Shown: positions 1-8,826, counted from the first letter of the stretch. The stretch: DNA of 64,000 nucleotides from Aquimarina sp. ERC-38 (GCF_026222555.1 NZ_CP098511.1:1407501-1471500), one strand, 5' to 3'. The notes: generated from the letters alone by a model not told the origin. Made by a program: numbers and translations.

Positions 1-288
1 ATTTAAATACCAGGATAATTCCGTGACCTGTGGGATATCGCTTTGACGATAAAAAACAGTTTTTGATACATCAAGACCAAAGGATAACCAGGCAGCTGCC
101 GTAGCATATGTATTTTCACGTAGTATCTGAGCGTCTTTAATTTGTGTCAAAGAATGTAAATCAGCAATAAATAAAAAAGAATCGTTTTCCGGCTGATTAG
201 CCATTTGAATTGCAGGAATAATGGCTCCCAATAAGTTCCCTAGGTGTGGAGTTCCGGTACTTTGAACTCCGGTCAAAATTCTTGACAT
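1..288 (-). CDS. trpS: Tryptophan--tRNA ligase (N-terminal part, runs off the window)
   Basis: Reverse-strand reading frame opening with ATG at 288 and continuing past base 1, giving the first 96 residues. It begins MSRILTGVQSTGTPHLGN; TPHLGN is the class I aminoacyl-tRNA synthetase HxGN (HIGH-type) motif in the form typical of TrpRS, and it is followed by the Rossmann-fold segment FLFIADLHSLTQ that binds the Trp-AMP intermediate. The enzyme charges tRNA-Trp in the cytoplasm. The gene is divergent from the acyltransferase at 360. A Bacteroidota -7 element (TAACTTTG on the reverse strand, 307-314) lies just upstream of the ATG. The C-terminal anticodon-binding part is outside the window. Confidence 0.93.
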   Translation of the reverse strand, partial: MSRILTGVQSTGTPHLGNLLGAIIPAIQMANQPENDSFLFIADLHSLTQIKDAQILRENTYATAAAWLSFGLDVSKTVFYRQSDIPQVTELSWYLN

Positions 289-359
289 ATTTTGTATTAA
301 TTTCGGCAAAGTTACTTTTTTTAGTCAACCGCTCCCGTCATTTCTTTATTTTTATATCA

Positions 360-1097
360 ATGATTGTATTTAAAAACATTCTGATTATTCTTTGGCGGAT
401 ATGGTTTTATCTGGTAATGATGCTTCCAATACTTATATTACTTCCGGTACTATTAATACTTTTATCCAGAGCGCAGTGGTACCCGTACTTTTTTAAAATT
501 GCCCGAGGGTGGGCGGCAGTTGTATTATATTGCTGTGGATTCTTTCCAAAAATTAATACGGAAGAAAAAATAGATAAAAAGCAGAGCTACATGTTTGTGG
601 CTAACCATACCTCTATGTTAGATATTCTGATGATGTTCTATGGTATCAACAATCCGTTTGTGTTTGTAGCCAAATATGAATTAAGTAAAGTGCTCGTATT
701 TGGTTGGGTATATAAAAGTGCCTGTATTTTAGTAGATAGAAAGAATCGTCAAAGTAAAAAAGAAGTATTCACACAAGCACAAAATAGGTTAAATAATGGT
801 ACCAGTATTTGCATCTTTCCGGAAGGTGGCGTTCCTGATGACCTGAACTTGATACTGGATACTTTTAAGGACGGAGCTTTTCGGCTAGCTATAGATCATC
901 AAATACCTATTGTACCCATTACTTTCTTAGATAATAAAAAACATTTTTCTTTTAACTTTTTAAGTGGAAGCCCGGGCATTCTCAACATGCATATTCATGC
1001 TAAAATTGAAACTAAAGGTTTAGGACAAGATGCGCGTGGCGAATTAAGAAACCATACCAGAACTATTATTTTACAAAAACTTCAGGAATCAAATTAG
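360..1097 (+). CDS. 1-acyl-sn-glycerol-3-phosphate acyltransferase (PlsC family)
   Basis: A 245-residue membrane-associated acyltransferase that would convert lysophosphatidic acid to phosphatidic acid in phospholipid synthesis. After an N-terminal hydrophobic segment (about residues 3-35) it carries the family motifs in order: NHTSMLD (the NHX4D catalytic motif), then FPEGG (glycerol-phosphate binding) and VPITF. The frame stays open back to 246, but that would overlap trpS and give an atypical N-terminus. The ATG at 360 puts the hydrophobic segment first and leaves a divergent promoter gap from trpS. Bacteroidota carry several paralogues, so the acyl or head-group preference cannot be assigned. 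Confidence 0.88.
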   Translation: MIVFKNILIILWRIWFYLVMMLPILILLPVLLILLSRAQWYPYFFKIARGWAAVVLYCCGFFPKINTEEKIDKKQSYMFVANHTSMLDILMMFYGINNPFVFVAKYELSKVLVFGWVYKSACILVDRKNRQSKKEVFTQAQNRLNNGTSICIFPEGGVPDDLNLILDTFKDGAFRLAIDHQIPIVPITFLDNKKHFSFNFLSGSPGILNMHIHAKIETKGLGQDARGELRNHTRTIILQKLQESN

Positions 1098-1106
1098 GGT
1101 AAAACA

Positions 1107-1134
1107 AAAGCTGCTTCTCCCCAGAAACAGCTTT
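1107..1134 (+). terminator. Weak hairpin after the acyltransferase gene
   Basis: AAAGCTG (1107-1113) pairs with CAGCTTT (1128-1134) ten bases after the acyltransferase stop. The following T tract is broken (TTTGTCATC), so it is a modest terminator candidate. The rest of 1135-1300 is AT-rich with nothing else recognisable. Confidence 0.4.
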
Positions 1135-1300
1135 GTCATCATTGCTTTTACAATGACTAATTAACCAACTAAACAATTTTTACTTACAATTCTGTAATGT
1201 ATACTTTTTATAGTTATTCTATTTTCAACTATTATGCCAAAAGTGTTAAAACTAAATGGTATTTTATATGAAATAAACCTAAACTGTTGAAAATAAACAC

Positions 1301-2791
1301 TTAAAGCTTAAAAGTAATTCCGGTATAAACACCAAACAAGAAAGGTGAAAAATCACTACTATCGTTTTGGTAGGCATTTACCTGGTATTTAAATAAGGGT
1401 TGGAGGTTTGCTTCAATCTTTTTAGAAATGGAGTATCCTAAACCTAATCCGATATTTCCGGTAAAGCTTAAAGAATTTACATTAGTAGCTGCTCCTATGG
1501 TAGTAGTAAAATTACCGGCGTCTAAAGAAAGATTACTATCTTGTAAAAATAAAGTGCTCATCCCCCCAATAATGTTTAAGCCGAATTTTTTATCTATAAG
1601 TTGATAACTAATTTCCATAGGTACTTCAATATACCCTAACTCCTGGAAAAGCACGCCTTCATTCTGAATAGCAATTGTTTTACGTTCCTGTTTAAATTCT
1701 TGAGAACTACTTGGTGAAGGTGAACGATCAAAATCTTGAACTAAAATAGCATCCGAGTGATCATTATACGCCACATTTGCTAAAGTTTGCCCCCCGGAAA
1801 AAGCGGAGAACCCAACCTGTTCCGTACCATAACTTAAATTTACCTTATTCACTCCGGATCGGATAGTAACTTTTGGACTGACGTCATAGGCTATTTGTAC
1901 ACCATAACTCATATTTACCTGTCCTTGTTTACTATTATCTGAGAACTGAGGATCAATAGTAGATCCTTCAGATAGCGTATTGTAATAAACGGGAGCCACC
2001 GTAGGCGCAACTGACCATTTCCTTGTTTTTTCCGGTTTTGGTTCTTTAGTTTCTTCCTTATTTATCTCATCTAATAAAGAGATTCTATTAGTATTCTTCT
2101 CGATATTCAGTATAGAATCCGAATTAGTAATAGCTATTGAGTTACTATTATCAGGTGTTTTAAATAAAGATGAATCTTTCTTTTGTAACAGATTTTGTTC
2201 TTTAGAATTAAAATCTATTCTATCCTTCAACTTTTTAGCTGTTTTATCGGTAGTAGTAGCTATACCAGCTTCGGTTTTAATAGTTATATTATTTTTAGAA
2301 GTAGTATTATTAGTTTCATTCTCCTTATTTTTATTTTGAACACCTTTTTTCTTACTTGCCTGAGCTACCTTGGTCTGGGTTGTCGCAGTTGAAAGTTTCT
2401 CTTGGTAATTTTTATTAATTTTATCTGTCAGATCAGATGAATTTTCTTCATTTACAGCATCTCCTTTTTTCTGTAAATCCGTTGTCGTAAGTGGAGTACT
2501 ACCATCTTCATTTTTATCAGAAGTTTCTTCAGCAGGAGTAATAGGATTCGACTCATTATGTACTACCTGATGAACCGGATCTTTTGTAGTGAACATTGTA
2601 AATCCTATTCCTAGTAAAAGTGCTAAAACCGCAGCACTACCGGCAATTTTGTACCAGAGTGGTGCGATAACTCGTTTCTTTTTGCCTTGCTGAACATTTT
2701 TAATATGTTCCCATGCGGATTCATCAGGAGTAACTTCAAAATCTTTGAATTGCTCCTGAAAAAATCGGTCTATATTTTTCTTTTCACTCAT
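1301..2791 (-). CDS. Anti-sigma-like membrane protein with C-terminal outer-membrane-type domain
   Basis: A 496-residue protein whose start lies 4 bases after the stop of the ECF sigma gene. The first 45 or so residues are soluble and charged (FKDFEVTPDESAWEHI), followed by one transmembrane segment at about 46-67 (WYKIAGSAAVLALLLGIGF). Then comes a long Ser/Thr/Asn/Lys-rich linker (about 70-250). From about 255 a region with alternating hydrophobic residues looks like the outer-membrane-protein-type domain often fused to such proteins in Flavobacteriia. The N-terminus is placed like an anti-sigma domain and the operon position supports that, but the signal sensed is unknown. I infer a membrane-tethered regulator of the adjacent sigma factor. 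Confidence 0.65.
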   Translation of the reverse strand: MSEKKNIDRFFQEQFKDFEVTPDESAWEHIKNVQQGKKKRVIAPLWYKIAGSAAVLALLLGIGFTMFTTKDPVHQVVHNESNPITPAEETSDKNEDGSTPLTTTDLQKKGDAVNEENSSDLTDKINKNYQEKLSTATTQTKVAQASKKKGVQNKNKENETNNTTSKNNITIKTEAGIATTTDKTAKKLKDRIDFNSKEQNLLQKKDSSLFKTPDNSNSIAITNSDSILNIEKNTNRISLLDEINKEETKEPKPEKTRKWSVAPTVAPVYYNTLSEGSTIDPQFSDNSKQGQVNMSYGVQIAYDVSPKVTIRSGVNKVNLSYGTEQVGFSAFSGGQTLANVAYNDHSDAILVQDFDRSPSPSSSQEFKQERKTIAIQNEGVLFQELGYIEVPMEISYQLIDKKFGLNIIGGMSTLFLQDSNLSLDAGNFTTTIGAATNVNSLSFTGNIGLGLGYSISKKIEANLQPLFKYQVNAYQNDSSDFSPFLFGVYTGITFKL

Positions 2792-2795
2792 CTTT

Positions 2796-3338
2796 CTATC
2801 GTTCTACTGAATGTACATCAACGTATTGACGTGCTTCAATCTTATCTTTTAAAATTTTTCTTGCCCTGGCCAAATTGGATTTGGAAGTACCATTTGATAT
2901 GGACAACATGGTGGCTATTTCATTATGATTATAACCATCCAAAACATATAAATTAAAAACCAGTCGGTAACGATCCGGTAATTCTTGTATAAGACTTAAT
3001 AAATAATCTAAAGATACTTCTTCGGTAATTTCAACCTGGATTTCTTCAATTTCCTCTTCGTTTATAATATCAAAAACGGTTTGCTTACGATATTTTAACA
3101 AAGCGGTATTTACCATAATTCTTCGCATCCATCCCTCAAAAGATCCTTCGCTTTTAAACTGTTTAATTTTATCGAAAATAGTAATAAAACCATCTTGCAA
3201 AGTGTCCTGCGCATTTTCATAATTGTCAGAATATTTAAGACAAACCCCAAAGAGTTTACCACTAAATAAACGGTATATAGATTCCTGTGCCCTAGCGTCT
3301 CCTTTTTTACAATCTTCAATAAGGTTTTCTAATCGCAC
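2796..3338 (-). CDS. RNA polymerase sigma-70 factor, ECF subfamily
   Basis: A 180-residue group 4 sigma factor. Sigma region 2 spans about residues 20-90, with the core-binding/-10 helix around YENAQDTLQDGFITIF and the melting segment EGWMRRIMVNTAL. Region 4 (about 115-170) contains the helix-turn-helix YNHNEIATMLSISNGTSKS that reads the -35 element. It lies between a small lipoprotein gene (15 bases upstream) and a membrane protein with an anti-sigma-like N-terminus (4 bases downstream), so the three are probably cotranscribed. The target regulon is not apparent from the window. Confidence 0.93.
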   Translation of the reverse strand: MRLENLIEDCKKGDARAQESIYRLFSGKLFGVCLKYSDNYENAQDTLQDGFITIFDKIKQFKSEGSFEGWMRRIMVNTALLKYRKQTVFDIINEEEIEEIQVEITEEVSLDYLLSLIQELPDRYRLVFNLYVLDGYNHNEIATMLSISNGTSKSNLARARKILKDKIEARQYVDVHSVER

Positions 3339-3353
3339 GTAAGCTAGTTTTGG

Positions 3354-3779
3354 TTATTCTTTGACTACAGGGATTTCAATAGTTTCAAATGTATCTTCTC
3401 CTTCTTCATTTTGTCCTATCCAAAACTTAAATACGTATGAATTTTCATTTCCTGCTACAAAATTGAGTGGTAGTTCTACAATATCCTTTTCACTTAACCC
3501 CTTACAAATAGAATCACTTTCAACCACAATATTGATAACCGTAACCGTTCGCTGATTAGCATTGGTTTCGTAATCAAAATTATTAAAACTATGGCAATCT
3601 GATGGCCGCTGGTATAATACCTTTAAAGTTACTTCTTTATCTCTTATAAGCTGTTCCGGTAATTCAACGCTCTCGATGGGTACTCTTTCAAAAAAAAACT
3701 GAGTCTCATCATCGCTATCCGAACAATTAAAAAAGAAAATAGAGCATAAAAGTAAAAGCAGCAGTATACACTTTTTCAT
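3354..3779 (-). CDS. Small hypothetical lipoprotein
   Basis: A 141-residue protein with a lysine-initiated hydrophobic signal peptide ending in the lipobox FFNC (Cys at about 19), so it should be exported and lipidated. The mature part is acidic and has no family I recognise; it may be a single beta-sandwich domain, with an isolated Cys pair (SDCHS and DSICKG). It is the first gene of an operon with the ECF sigma factor and its membrane partner. A possible -7 element (TAATTTTG on the reverse strand, 3809-3816) lies upstream. The operon position suggests a part in the same envelope-sensing circuit, but the sequence does not show it directly. Confidence 0.6.
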   Translation of the reverse strand: MKKCILLLLLLCSIFFFNCSDSDDETQFFFERVPIESVELPEQLIRDKEVTLKVLYQRPSDCHSFNNFDYETNANQRTVTVINIVVESDSICKGLSEKDIVELPLNFVAGNENSYVFKFWIGQNEEGEDTFETIEIPVVKE

Positions 3780-3841
3780 TATCTTTTTGTTAACTTATCT
3801 ATAAGATACAAAATTAAAAATTTGGTTGCGTCTTATCTATC

Positions 3842-4008
3842 ATTGAAGTGGTTTGAACTTTTCTGATTGAAGCGAAAAATAGGTATTTTTTGCTTAATTG
3901 AAATCATTTTTCAGTTGCATAGCCGTAGCTACGGAACTTAAAAATGATAAAAAGTAAGTGAAAAAGAACATTTTGCAGCCAATTAAGGAAAGTTTAAACA
4001 ACTTCATT
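3842..4008. repeat. MITE-like imperfect palindrome
   Basis: The outer arms GAAGTGGTTTGAACTTT (from about 3845) and AAAGTTTAAACAACTTC (3989-4005) are inverted repeats with two mismatches. The inner arms ATCATTTTTCAGTT (3903-3916) and AACTTAAAAATGAT also pair, around the perfect central palindrome CCGTAGCTACGG (3923-3934). The whole block can fold into one long cruciform and has no coding capacity. It sits between the recA terminator and the lipoprotein promoter, which fits a small non-autonomous mobile element. The family is not identified. Confidence 0.6.
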
Positions 4009-4032
4009 ATTCCATCCTATGTAAATATGAAA

Positions 4033-4071
4033 AAAGGCTGCTAAGAAAATTATATTTTCTAAACAGCCTTT
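4033..4071 (-). terminator. Rho-independent terminator of recA
   Basis: AAAGGCTG (4033-4040) and CAGCCTTT (4064-4071) form a stem with further partial pairing inside. Read on the reverse strand it is followed by a run of T, 30 bases after the recA stop. Confidence 0.75.
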
Positions 4072-4101
4072 GAAACACTTAAATAATTAAAAAAATTAAC
4101 T

Positions 4102-5115
4102 TTATTCAGCTACTAACTGGATAGCATCTTTAATTTTTTCTTCTAGTTCTTCCATTAACTCAGGATTATCAAGAAGTAATGCCTTTACGGCATCCCGACC
4201 CTGTCCTAATTTAGTATCTTGATAACTAAACCAGGAACCACTCTTTTTTACTATTTCATAATCCACACCGATATCAATAATTTCACCTACTTTAGAAATA
4301 CCTTTCCCGTACATGATATCAAATTCGGCAGTCCTAAACGGAGGTGCTACCTTGTTCTTTACTACCTTCACCCGGGTTTTATTTCCTTGCACAGCACTAT
4401 TGCTATCTTTAATCTGAGTAGACCTTCTAATATCCAACCGAACGGATGCATAGAACTTTAATGCGTTTCCACCGGTGGTAGTCTCAGGATTACCAAACAT
4501 CACCCCGATCTTTTCCCGGAGTTGGTTAATAAAAATCACCGTACAATTGGTTTTACTAATAGAACCGGTAAGTTTACGTAAAGCCTGAGACATTAAACGG
4601 GCATGTAATCCCATTTTTGAATCTCCCATTTCGCCTTCAATCTCACTTTTTGGGGTCAAAGCCGCAACAGAGTCAATAACAATAATATCAATAGCTCCAG
4701 ACCGAATTAAATTATCTGCAATCTCCAGTGCTTGTTCCCCATGATCCGGTTGGGAAATAATCAAATCTTCTAATTGAACCCCTAGTTTTTCGGCATAAAA
4801 TCGATCAAAAGCATGTTCAGCATCAATAAAAGCAGCAATACCTCCTGCCTTTTGCGCCTGAGCAATTGCATGTAAGGTTAAGGTAGTCTTACCCGAAGAT
4901 TCCGGACCAAAAATTTCAATAACCCTACCCCTAGGATATCCTCCGACACCCAAAGCTAAATCGAGGCCTAAAGATCCGGTAGAAATTACTTCTACTTCTT
5001 GCACAGCTTCGTCGCTCATCTTCATCACGGTTCCCTTACCGTAAGATTTATCGAGTTTATCAAGAGTTAATTTTAATGCTTTTAACTTTGCATCTTTTTC
5101 TTTTTCTGCACTCAT
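4102..5115 (-). CDS. recA: Recombinase RecA
   Basis: A 337-residue RecA of normal bacterial length. It coats single-stranded DNA, drives homologous strand exchange and promotes self-cleavage of LexA-type repressors. Visible hallmarks are Walker [10 protein letters not shown] (about residues 69-77), Walker [11 protein letters not shown], the DNA-binding loop regions around [21 protein letters not shown] and [20 protein letters not shown], and an acidic C-terminus. It has its own terminator downstream. Upstream is a long leader with an inverted repeat (5208-5223) that could be an SOS operator. A partner gene, recX, is found 50 kb away at 55765. Confidence 0.98.
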   Translation of the reverse strand: MSAEKEKDAKLKALKLTLDKLDKSYGKGTVMKMSDEAVQEVEVISTGSLGLDLALGVGGYPRGRVIEIFGPESSGKTTLTLHAIAQAQKAGGIAAFIDAEHAFDRFYAEKLGVQLEDLIISQPDHGEQALEIADNLIRSGAIDIIVIDSVAALTPKSEIEGEMGDSKMGLHARLMSQALRKLTGSISKTNCTVIFINQLREKIGVMFGNPETTTGGNALKFYASVRLDIRRSTQIKDSNSAVQGNKTRVKVVKNKVAPPFRTAEFDIMYGKGISKVGEIIDIGVDYEIVKKSGSWFSYQDTKLGQGRDAVKALLLDNPELMEELEEKIKDAIQLVAE

Positions 5116-5207
5116 GTACTATTTTTTAACTTAATTGATTTTTAACATGTAGAAAGTAAATCCTATTATTTCAATGTCTGCAAGGGCATCAATCTCTATA
5201 AAAAACC

Positions 5208-5223
5208 TTGTATTCTGATACAA
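5208..5223. promoter_or_regulatory. Candidate operator upstream of recA
   Basis: TTGTAT-TCTG-ATACAA is a perfect 6+4+6 inverted repeat 93 bases upstream of the recA start. Its length and symmetry suit a dimeric repressor such as LexA. I do not know the LexA box of this lineage, so the assignment is inference. Confidence 0.4.
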
Positions 5224-5656
5224 TTCTTTCCTAAAAATCAGTATGAAAAGCCCTTAGATTTTAGTATTATTTATTGAAGATAATATGCTCTCATTTTCCA
5301 TTGCAAAAATAACATAACTTTCTGTAAATGACTAGTAATATAGGGTCGAAAAAAGCTTTAAATTAACACATTCGAGTAATTTTTTAGCCTTACGATCAAA
5401 ATTAAATTTTAGCACAAAATTCACACGTATACCCTTAATTGACAAGATGCTACGAATTTATTGAATTATATTTTATAAAAAGCTATTTACCGATAACGCA
5501 ACCTTTTTAAAAAGCTTGTATCTAATAGAAAAGCAATAATGAACAAACCACAAGATTAGTAAAGGCGTATTGATAGTTTAAGTAACTTATTTATATAGCA
5601 AAATCAATTTTCGACTTAAATTCTTAAGGTTATAGTGTTTCTATGAAACCTAAAAC

Positions 5657-5690
5657 ATCCCCAGGAGACTTTCTTTGGGGGTTTGTTTTT
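5657..5690 (+). terminator. Orphan terminator-like hairpin
   Basis: CCCCA (5659-5663) pairs with TGGGG (5676-5680), followed by GTTTGTTTTTT. No protein gene precedes it on this strand, so it may end a short non-coding transcript from the recA-trhO gap. Confidence 0.45.
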
Positions 5691-5753
5691 TATATCAAAG
5701 CTCAAATTACTAAAATGTTAATTTTAGCATCATGTATGGTTTCCTCCCTTCCG

Positions 5754-5785
5754 TTTGTTTTAAACCGCTGCTATTCTTATTTTTG
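5754..5785 (+). promoter_or_regulatory. Promoter of trhO (Bacteroidota type)
   Basis: TTTG (5754-5757), 20 bases, then TATTTTTG (5778-5785), an exact match to the Bacteroidota -33/-7 consensus TTTG...TAnnTTTG. Transcription would begin near 5792, leaving a leader of about 30 bases before the trhO ATG. Confidence 0.6.
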
Positions 5786-5820
5786 ACGTTATTAATTTTT
5801 TAACCTTAATTAGGTATAGC

Positions 5821-6852
5821 ATGCAACTGTACAATAAATTAAGCGCAAAAGAAAGAGCTATTCTACTTGAAGAAGCCGGAACCGACCGGTTGACCTTGTC
5901 TTTTTATGCGTATACTCAATTGGGAAACCCTCAATTGTTCCGGGATTACCTCTATATTCACTGGGATCAACTGGAAGTTTTAGGAAGGATATACATTGCG
6001 TCCGAAGGAATTAATGCCCAGTTATCCGTTCCGGCACCAAATTTTAAAAAATTTAAGAAGCATCTGGATCAAATTACCTTTTTAAGAGATATTCGCTTAA
6101 ATATCGCTATAGAACAGGATTTAAAATCATTTCTAAAACTTAAAATCAAAGTCCGAGATAAAATCGTAGCCGATGGATTAAATGACCAGAGTTTTGATGT
6201 AACAAATAAAGGAATTCATGTAGATGCTGAAAAGTTTAATGCTTTGATTGAAGACCCGGACACTATTTTAGTGGATATGCGTAACCATTATGAGAGTGAA
6301 ATAGGTCATTTTAAAAATGCTATCACCCCAGATGTAGATACCTTTCGGGATTCTCTAGATATTATAGAAGAAGACTTAAAAGACCATAAAGAAGATAAAA
6401 AACTGGTCATGTATTGTACCGGTGGTATACGCTGTGAAAAAGCAAGCGCCTATTACAAGCATAAAGGATTTAAAAACGTGTTTCAGTTAGAAGGTGGGAT
6501 TATCGAATACACACGCCAGGTACAGGAAAAAGGGCTGGATAATAAATTTATGGGTAAGAACTTTGTATTTGACCATCGTCGGGCTGAGCGTATTTCTGAA
6601 GATATTATTGCAAATTGCCATCAATGTGGTGAACCTTGTGATGAGCATGTAAATTGTGCTAATGAAGCCTGTCATTTGTTATTTATCCAATGTGCAAAAT
6701 GCGCAGAACGTTTAGACAATTGTTGTTCCATCGCCTGTCAGGAAATTTATAATTTGCCACATGAAAAGCAGAAGGAGTTAAGGAGAGGATTACATAATAG
6801 TAACAAGATTTTTAAAAAAGGAAGGTCTCCGGTTTTAAAATATAAAAGATGA
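5821..6852 (+). CDS. trhO: tRNA uridine(34) hydroxylase TrhO (rhodanese family)
   Basis: A 343-residue protein of the YceA/TrhO family, which hydroxylates wobble uridine 34 of tRNAs in an oxygen-dependent reaction (ho5U). An N-terminal alpha/beta domain occupies about residues 20-120. A rhodanese domain follows (about 130-235) with the active-site loop MYCTGGIRCEKAS (Cys199 and Cys205). A C-terminal Cys-rich part (about 260-315, with NCHQCGEPC, CANEAC, CAKC, CCSIAC) may bind metal. A strong promoter lies immediately upstream. The last bases overlap the start of a 38-residue ORF. Length and motifs are complete. Confidence 0.93.
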   Translation: MQLYNKLSAKERAILLEEAGTDRLTLSFYAYTQLGNPQLFRDYLYIHWDQLEVLGRIYIASEGINAQLSVPAPNFKKFKKHLDQITFLRDIRLNIAIEQDLKSFLKLKIKVRDKIVADGLNDQSFDVTNKGIHVDAEKFNALIEDPDTILVDMRNHYESEIGHFKNAITPDVDTFRDSLDIIEEDLKDHKEDKKLVMYCTGGIRCEKASAYYKHKGFKNVFQLEGGIIEYTRQVQEKGLDNKFMGKNFVFDHRRAERISEDIIANCHQCGEPCDEHVNCANEACHLLFIQCAKCAERLDNCCSIACQEIYNLPHEKQKELRRGLHNSNKIFKKGRSPVLKYKR

Positions 6853-6965
6853 AGTTAAAGTCAACCGGATACTGGGTATTGTCATTAATCCTAGTATCTT
6901 TATCCATATCAATACAGATGTTATTGACTTTAATAAATAAAAAATCTAATTTGATACATTGTTGA
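6849..6965 (+). CDS. Small single-pass membrane peptide (38 aa), hypothetical
   Basis: The ATG overlaps the trhO stop (ATGA), so translation could be coupled. The peptide starts MKLKSTGYWVLSLILVSL, with a basic N-terminus followed by about 20 hydrophobic residues, and ends in a short basic tail with HC. I recognise no family. The ATGA overlap and hydrophobic pattern favour a real gene, but the size leaves doubt. Confidence 0.35.
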   Translation: MKLKSTGYWVLSLILVSLSISIQMLLTLINKKSNLIHC

Positions 6966-7001
6966 TTTTAAAATGTATACAAATTTCAATATATAAATTA
7001 T

Positions 7002-8348
7002 ATGGGGTGTAACAGTTGTTCCTCCGGGAAAAACGGGCAACCAAAAGGATGTAAGAATAATGGTACGTGTGGTACGGACGGATGCAATAAGTTAACTGTT
7101 TTTGATTGGTTATCCAATATGTCTTTACCGGGTGGTGCCACGCCTTTTCAATATGTAGAAGTACGGTTTAAGAATGGGCGAAAACACTTTTTTGAAAATT
7201 CAAAAAATTTATCGTTAAGTATCGGAGATGTCGTAGCCACCGGGGCCGCTTCCGGGCATGATATCGGTATTGTATCCTTAACCGGGGAACTGGTTAAGAT
7301 CCAGATGAAAAGGAAAAAAGTAGCTTTAGATAGTGATGAAGTTAAAAAAATATACCGAAAAGCCAATCAGAAGGATATAGATATCTGGCAAAATGCACGA
7401 GATCGTGAGAAAGCTATTCAGGTACGTTCGCGTGAAATCGCTATCCGTTTGCAATTAAAAATGAAAATCTCTGACATAGAATTTCAGGGGGACGGATCAA
7501 AGTGTACTTTTTATTATACAGCAGAAGAACGTGTGGATTTCCGGCAATTAATTAAAGAATTTGCACAGGAGTTTAATACGAAAATTGAAATGCGCCAAAT
7601 CGGGTTTCGTCAGGAAGCTGCACGTCTGGGGGGTATTGGGTCTTGTGGGCGAGAGCTTTGTTGTTCTACCTGGTTAACTGACTTCAGGTCTGTAAATACC
7701 AGTGCAGCCAGGTACCAGCAACTTTCTTTAAATCCTCAAAAACTAGCCGGACAATGTGGAAAATTAAAGTGTTGCCTGAATTATGAACTGGACGCCTATC
7801 TCGAAGCTTTACAAAGTTTTCCAAAAACCGATGTTAAATTAATAACCGAAAAAGGAACGGCTGTTTTTCAAAAAATTGATATTTTTCAAGGATATTTATG
7901 GTATGCTTATGAAGGCGAATGGATGAACTGGTTTAAAATCTCTGCAGCTGATGCTTCTGAGATTGTTGCGTTTAATAAGGAAGGTAAAAAAGTAGCTAGT
8001 CTTGAAGAATATACGCTTGAATTAGAGATAGAAGGCACTAAAACTGAATTTGAAGACGTTGTAGGACAAGATAGTTTGACCAGGTTTGATAAACCAAAAA
8101 GAAGCAGAAGAAAACAGAATAAGCGGAAAGCTGGTACGGCTAAGAGCGGAGATACGAAAACAGAACGTAGAAAACCGCGTCAAAATAGAAAAAATACTAA
8201 AACCAATACGGCTACGGGACAGAAAACGGGCAATCCTACTAATAAACCGAATTCGCAGAAAAACAGAAGACCTAAGAATAATAATACTCAACAACAATCA
8301 TCAAAAAGAAGGCCGCAGACAAAAAGGAATGATACTAAAAAATCTTAA
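7002..8348 (+). CDS. ricT: PSP1-domain protein, RicT/YaaT homologue
   Basis: A 448-residue protein with a PSP1 domain (about residues 60-280), homologous to RicT (YaaT), which in Bacillus is part of an Fe-S-containing Ric complex acting on RNase Y-dependent RNA processing. The N-terminus is Cys-rich (MGCNSCSSGK...CGTDGC). The conserved PSP1 cysteines are present (SCGRELCCSTW and GQCGKLKCCLNYE). The C-terminal 90 residues are low-complexity and rich in Lys, Arg, Asn and Gln, as often seen in Bacteroidota members; this tail probably contacts nucleic acid. Its end overlaps the gldH start by 20 bases, a gene pair I recall as common in Flavobacteriia. The role in this lineage is inferred. Confidence 0.87.
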   Translation: MGCNSCSSGKNGQPKGCKNNGTCGTDGCNKLTVFDWLSNMSLPGGATPFQYVEVRFKNGRKHFFENSKNLSLSIGDVVATGAASGHDIGIVSLTGELVKIQMKRKKVALDSDEVKKIYRKANQKDIDIWQNARDREKAIQVRSREIAIRLQLKMKISDIEFQGDGSKCTFYYTAEERVDFRQLIKEFAQEFNTKIEMRQIGFRQEAARLGGIGSCGRELCCSTWLTDFRSVNTSAARYQQLSLNPQKLAGQCGKLKCCLNYELDAYLEALQSFPKTDVKLITEKGTAVFQKIDIFQGYLWYAYEGEWMNWFKISAADASEIVAFNKEGKKVASLEEYTLELEIEGTKTEFEDVVGQDSLTRFDKPKRSRRKQNKRKAGTAKSGDTKTERRKPRQNRKNTKTNTATGQKTGNPTNKPNSQKNRRPKNNNTQQQSSKRRPQTKRNDTKKS

Positions 8349-8826
8349 ATTTTATAGTATACTGTTGTTCATAGGTATGATTACTTACAGTTGTGACCGC
8401 TCTCAGGTTTTTGATCAATATCAAAGCATAACCGGGGGTTGGGATAAGCGCGATACCATCTCTTTTCAACTGGCGGATATGGATACGGTTCCTTATTATA
8501 ATTTGTATTTTAATATAAGAAATAACGATGATTATCCGTATAGCAATTTATTTATCATCAGTGATATAAAGTTTCCGAATGGAAAAGTAATTACAGATAC
8601 CCTGGAATACATGATGGCAGCTCCTGATGGCACTTGGTTAGGTACTGGTTTTGGAGCGTTAAAAGAAAATAAATTGTTTTACAAAGAAAAAATTCGTTTT
8701 ACGGAAGAAGGTACCTATGAAGTTCAAGTACGACAAGCCATGCGTAAAAACGGAGAAATTAATAAAATCAATTCTTTAGAAGGTATTACGGATGTTGGTT
8801 TTAGAATTGAATTTAGTAAACCTTAA
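8329..8826 (+). CDS. gldH: Gliding motility lipoprotein GldH
   Basis: A 165-residue lipoprotein of the GldH family, needed for gliding motility in Flavobacterium. The frame is open further back (to 8086), but only the ATG at 8329 produces a signal peptide (MILKNLKFYSILLFIG) ending in the lipobox TYSC, with Cys at about 18. The start lies inside the end of ricT. The mature domain has the family segments VFDQYQSITGGWDK, near the N-terminus, and DGTWLGTGFGALKEN. It sits in the order ricT-gldH-PBP1A and supports surface gliding together with type IX secretion; another T9SS component, porZ, lies at 20056. Confidence 0.9.
   Translation: MILKNLKFYSILLFIGMITYSCDRSQVFDQYQSITGGWDKRDTISFQLADMDTVPYYNLYFNIRNNDDYPYSNLFIISDIKFPNGKVITDTLEYMMAAPDGTWLGTGFGALKENKLFYKEKIRFTEEGTYEVQVRQAMRKNGEINKINSLEGITDVGFRIEFSKP

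Larger units (their letters stand above)
5116..5753. other. Long intergenic region between recA and trhO
   Basis: No convincing ORF. On the recA side there is a reverse-strand -7 element, TATTTTTG (5304-5311), that would give recA a leader of roughly 180 bases, and an inverted repeat at 5208-5223. On the trhO side there is an isolated hairpin with a T-run (5657-5690) with no gene in front of it. The remainder (about 5330-5640) is AT-rich and featureless to me. Confidence 0.5.

Noticed and set aside
8086..8328. N-terminal extension of gldH
   Set aside because: Lies within ricT in another frame; the signal peptide and lipobox require the ATG at 8329.
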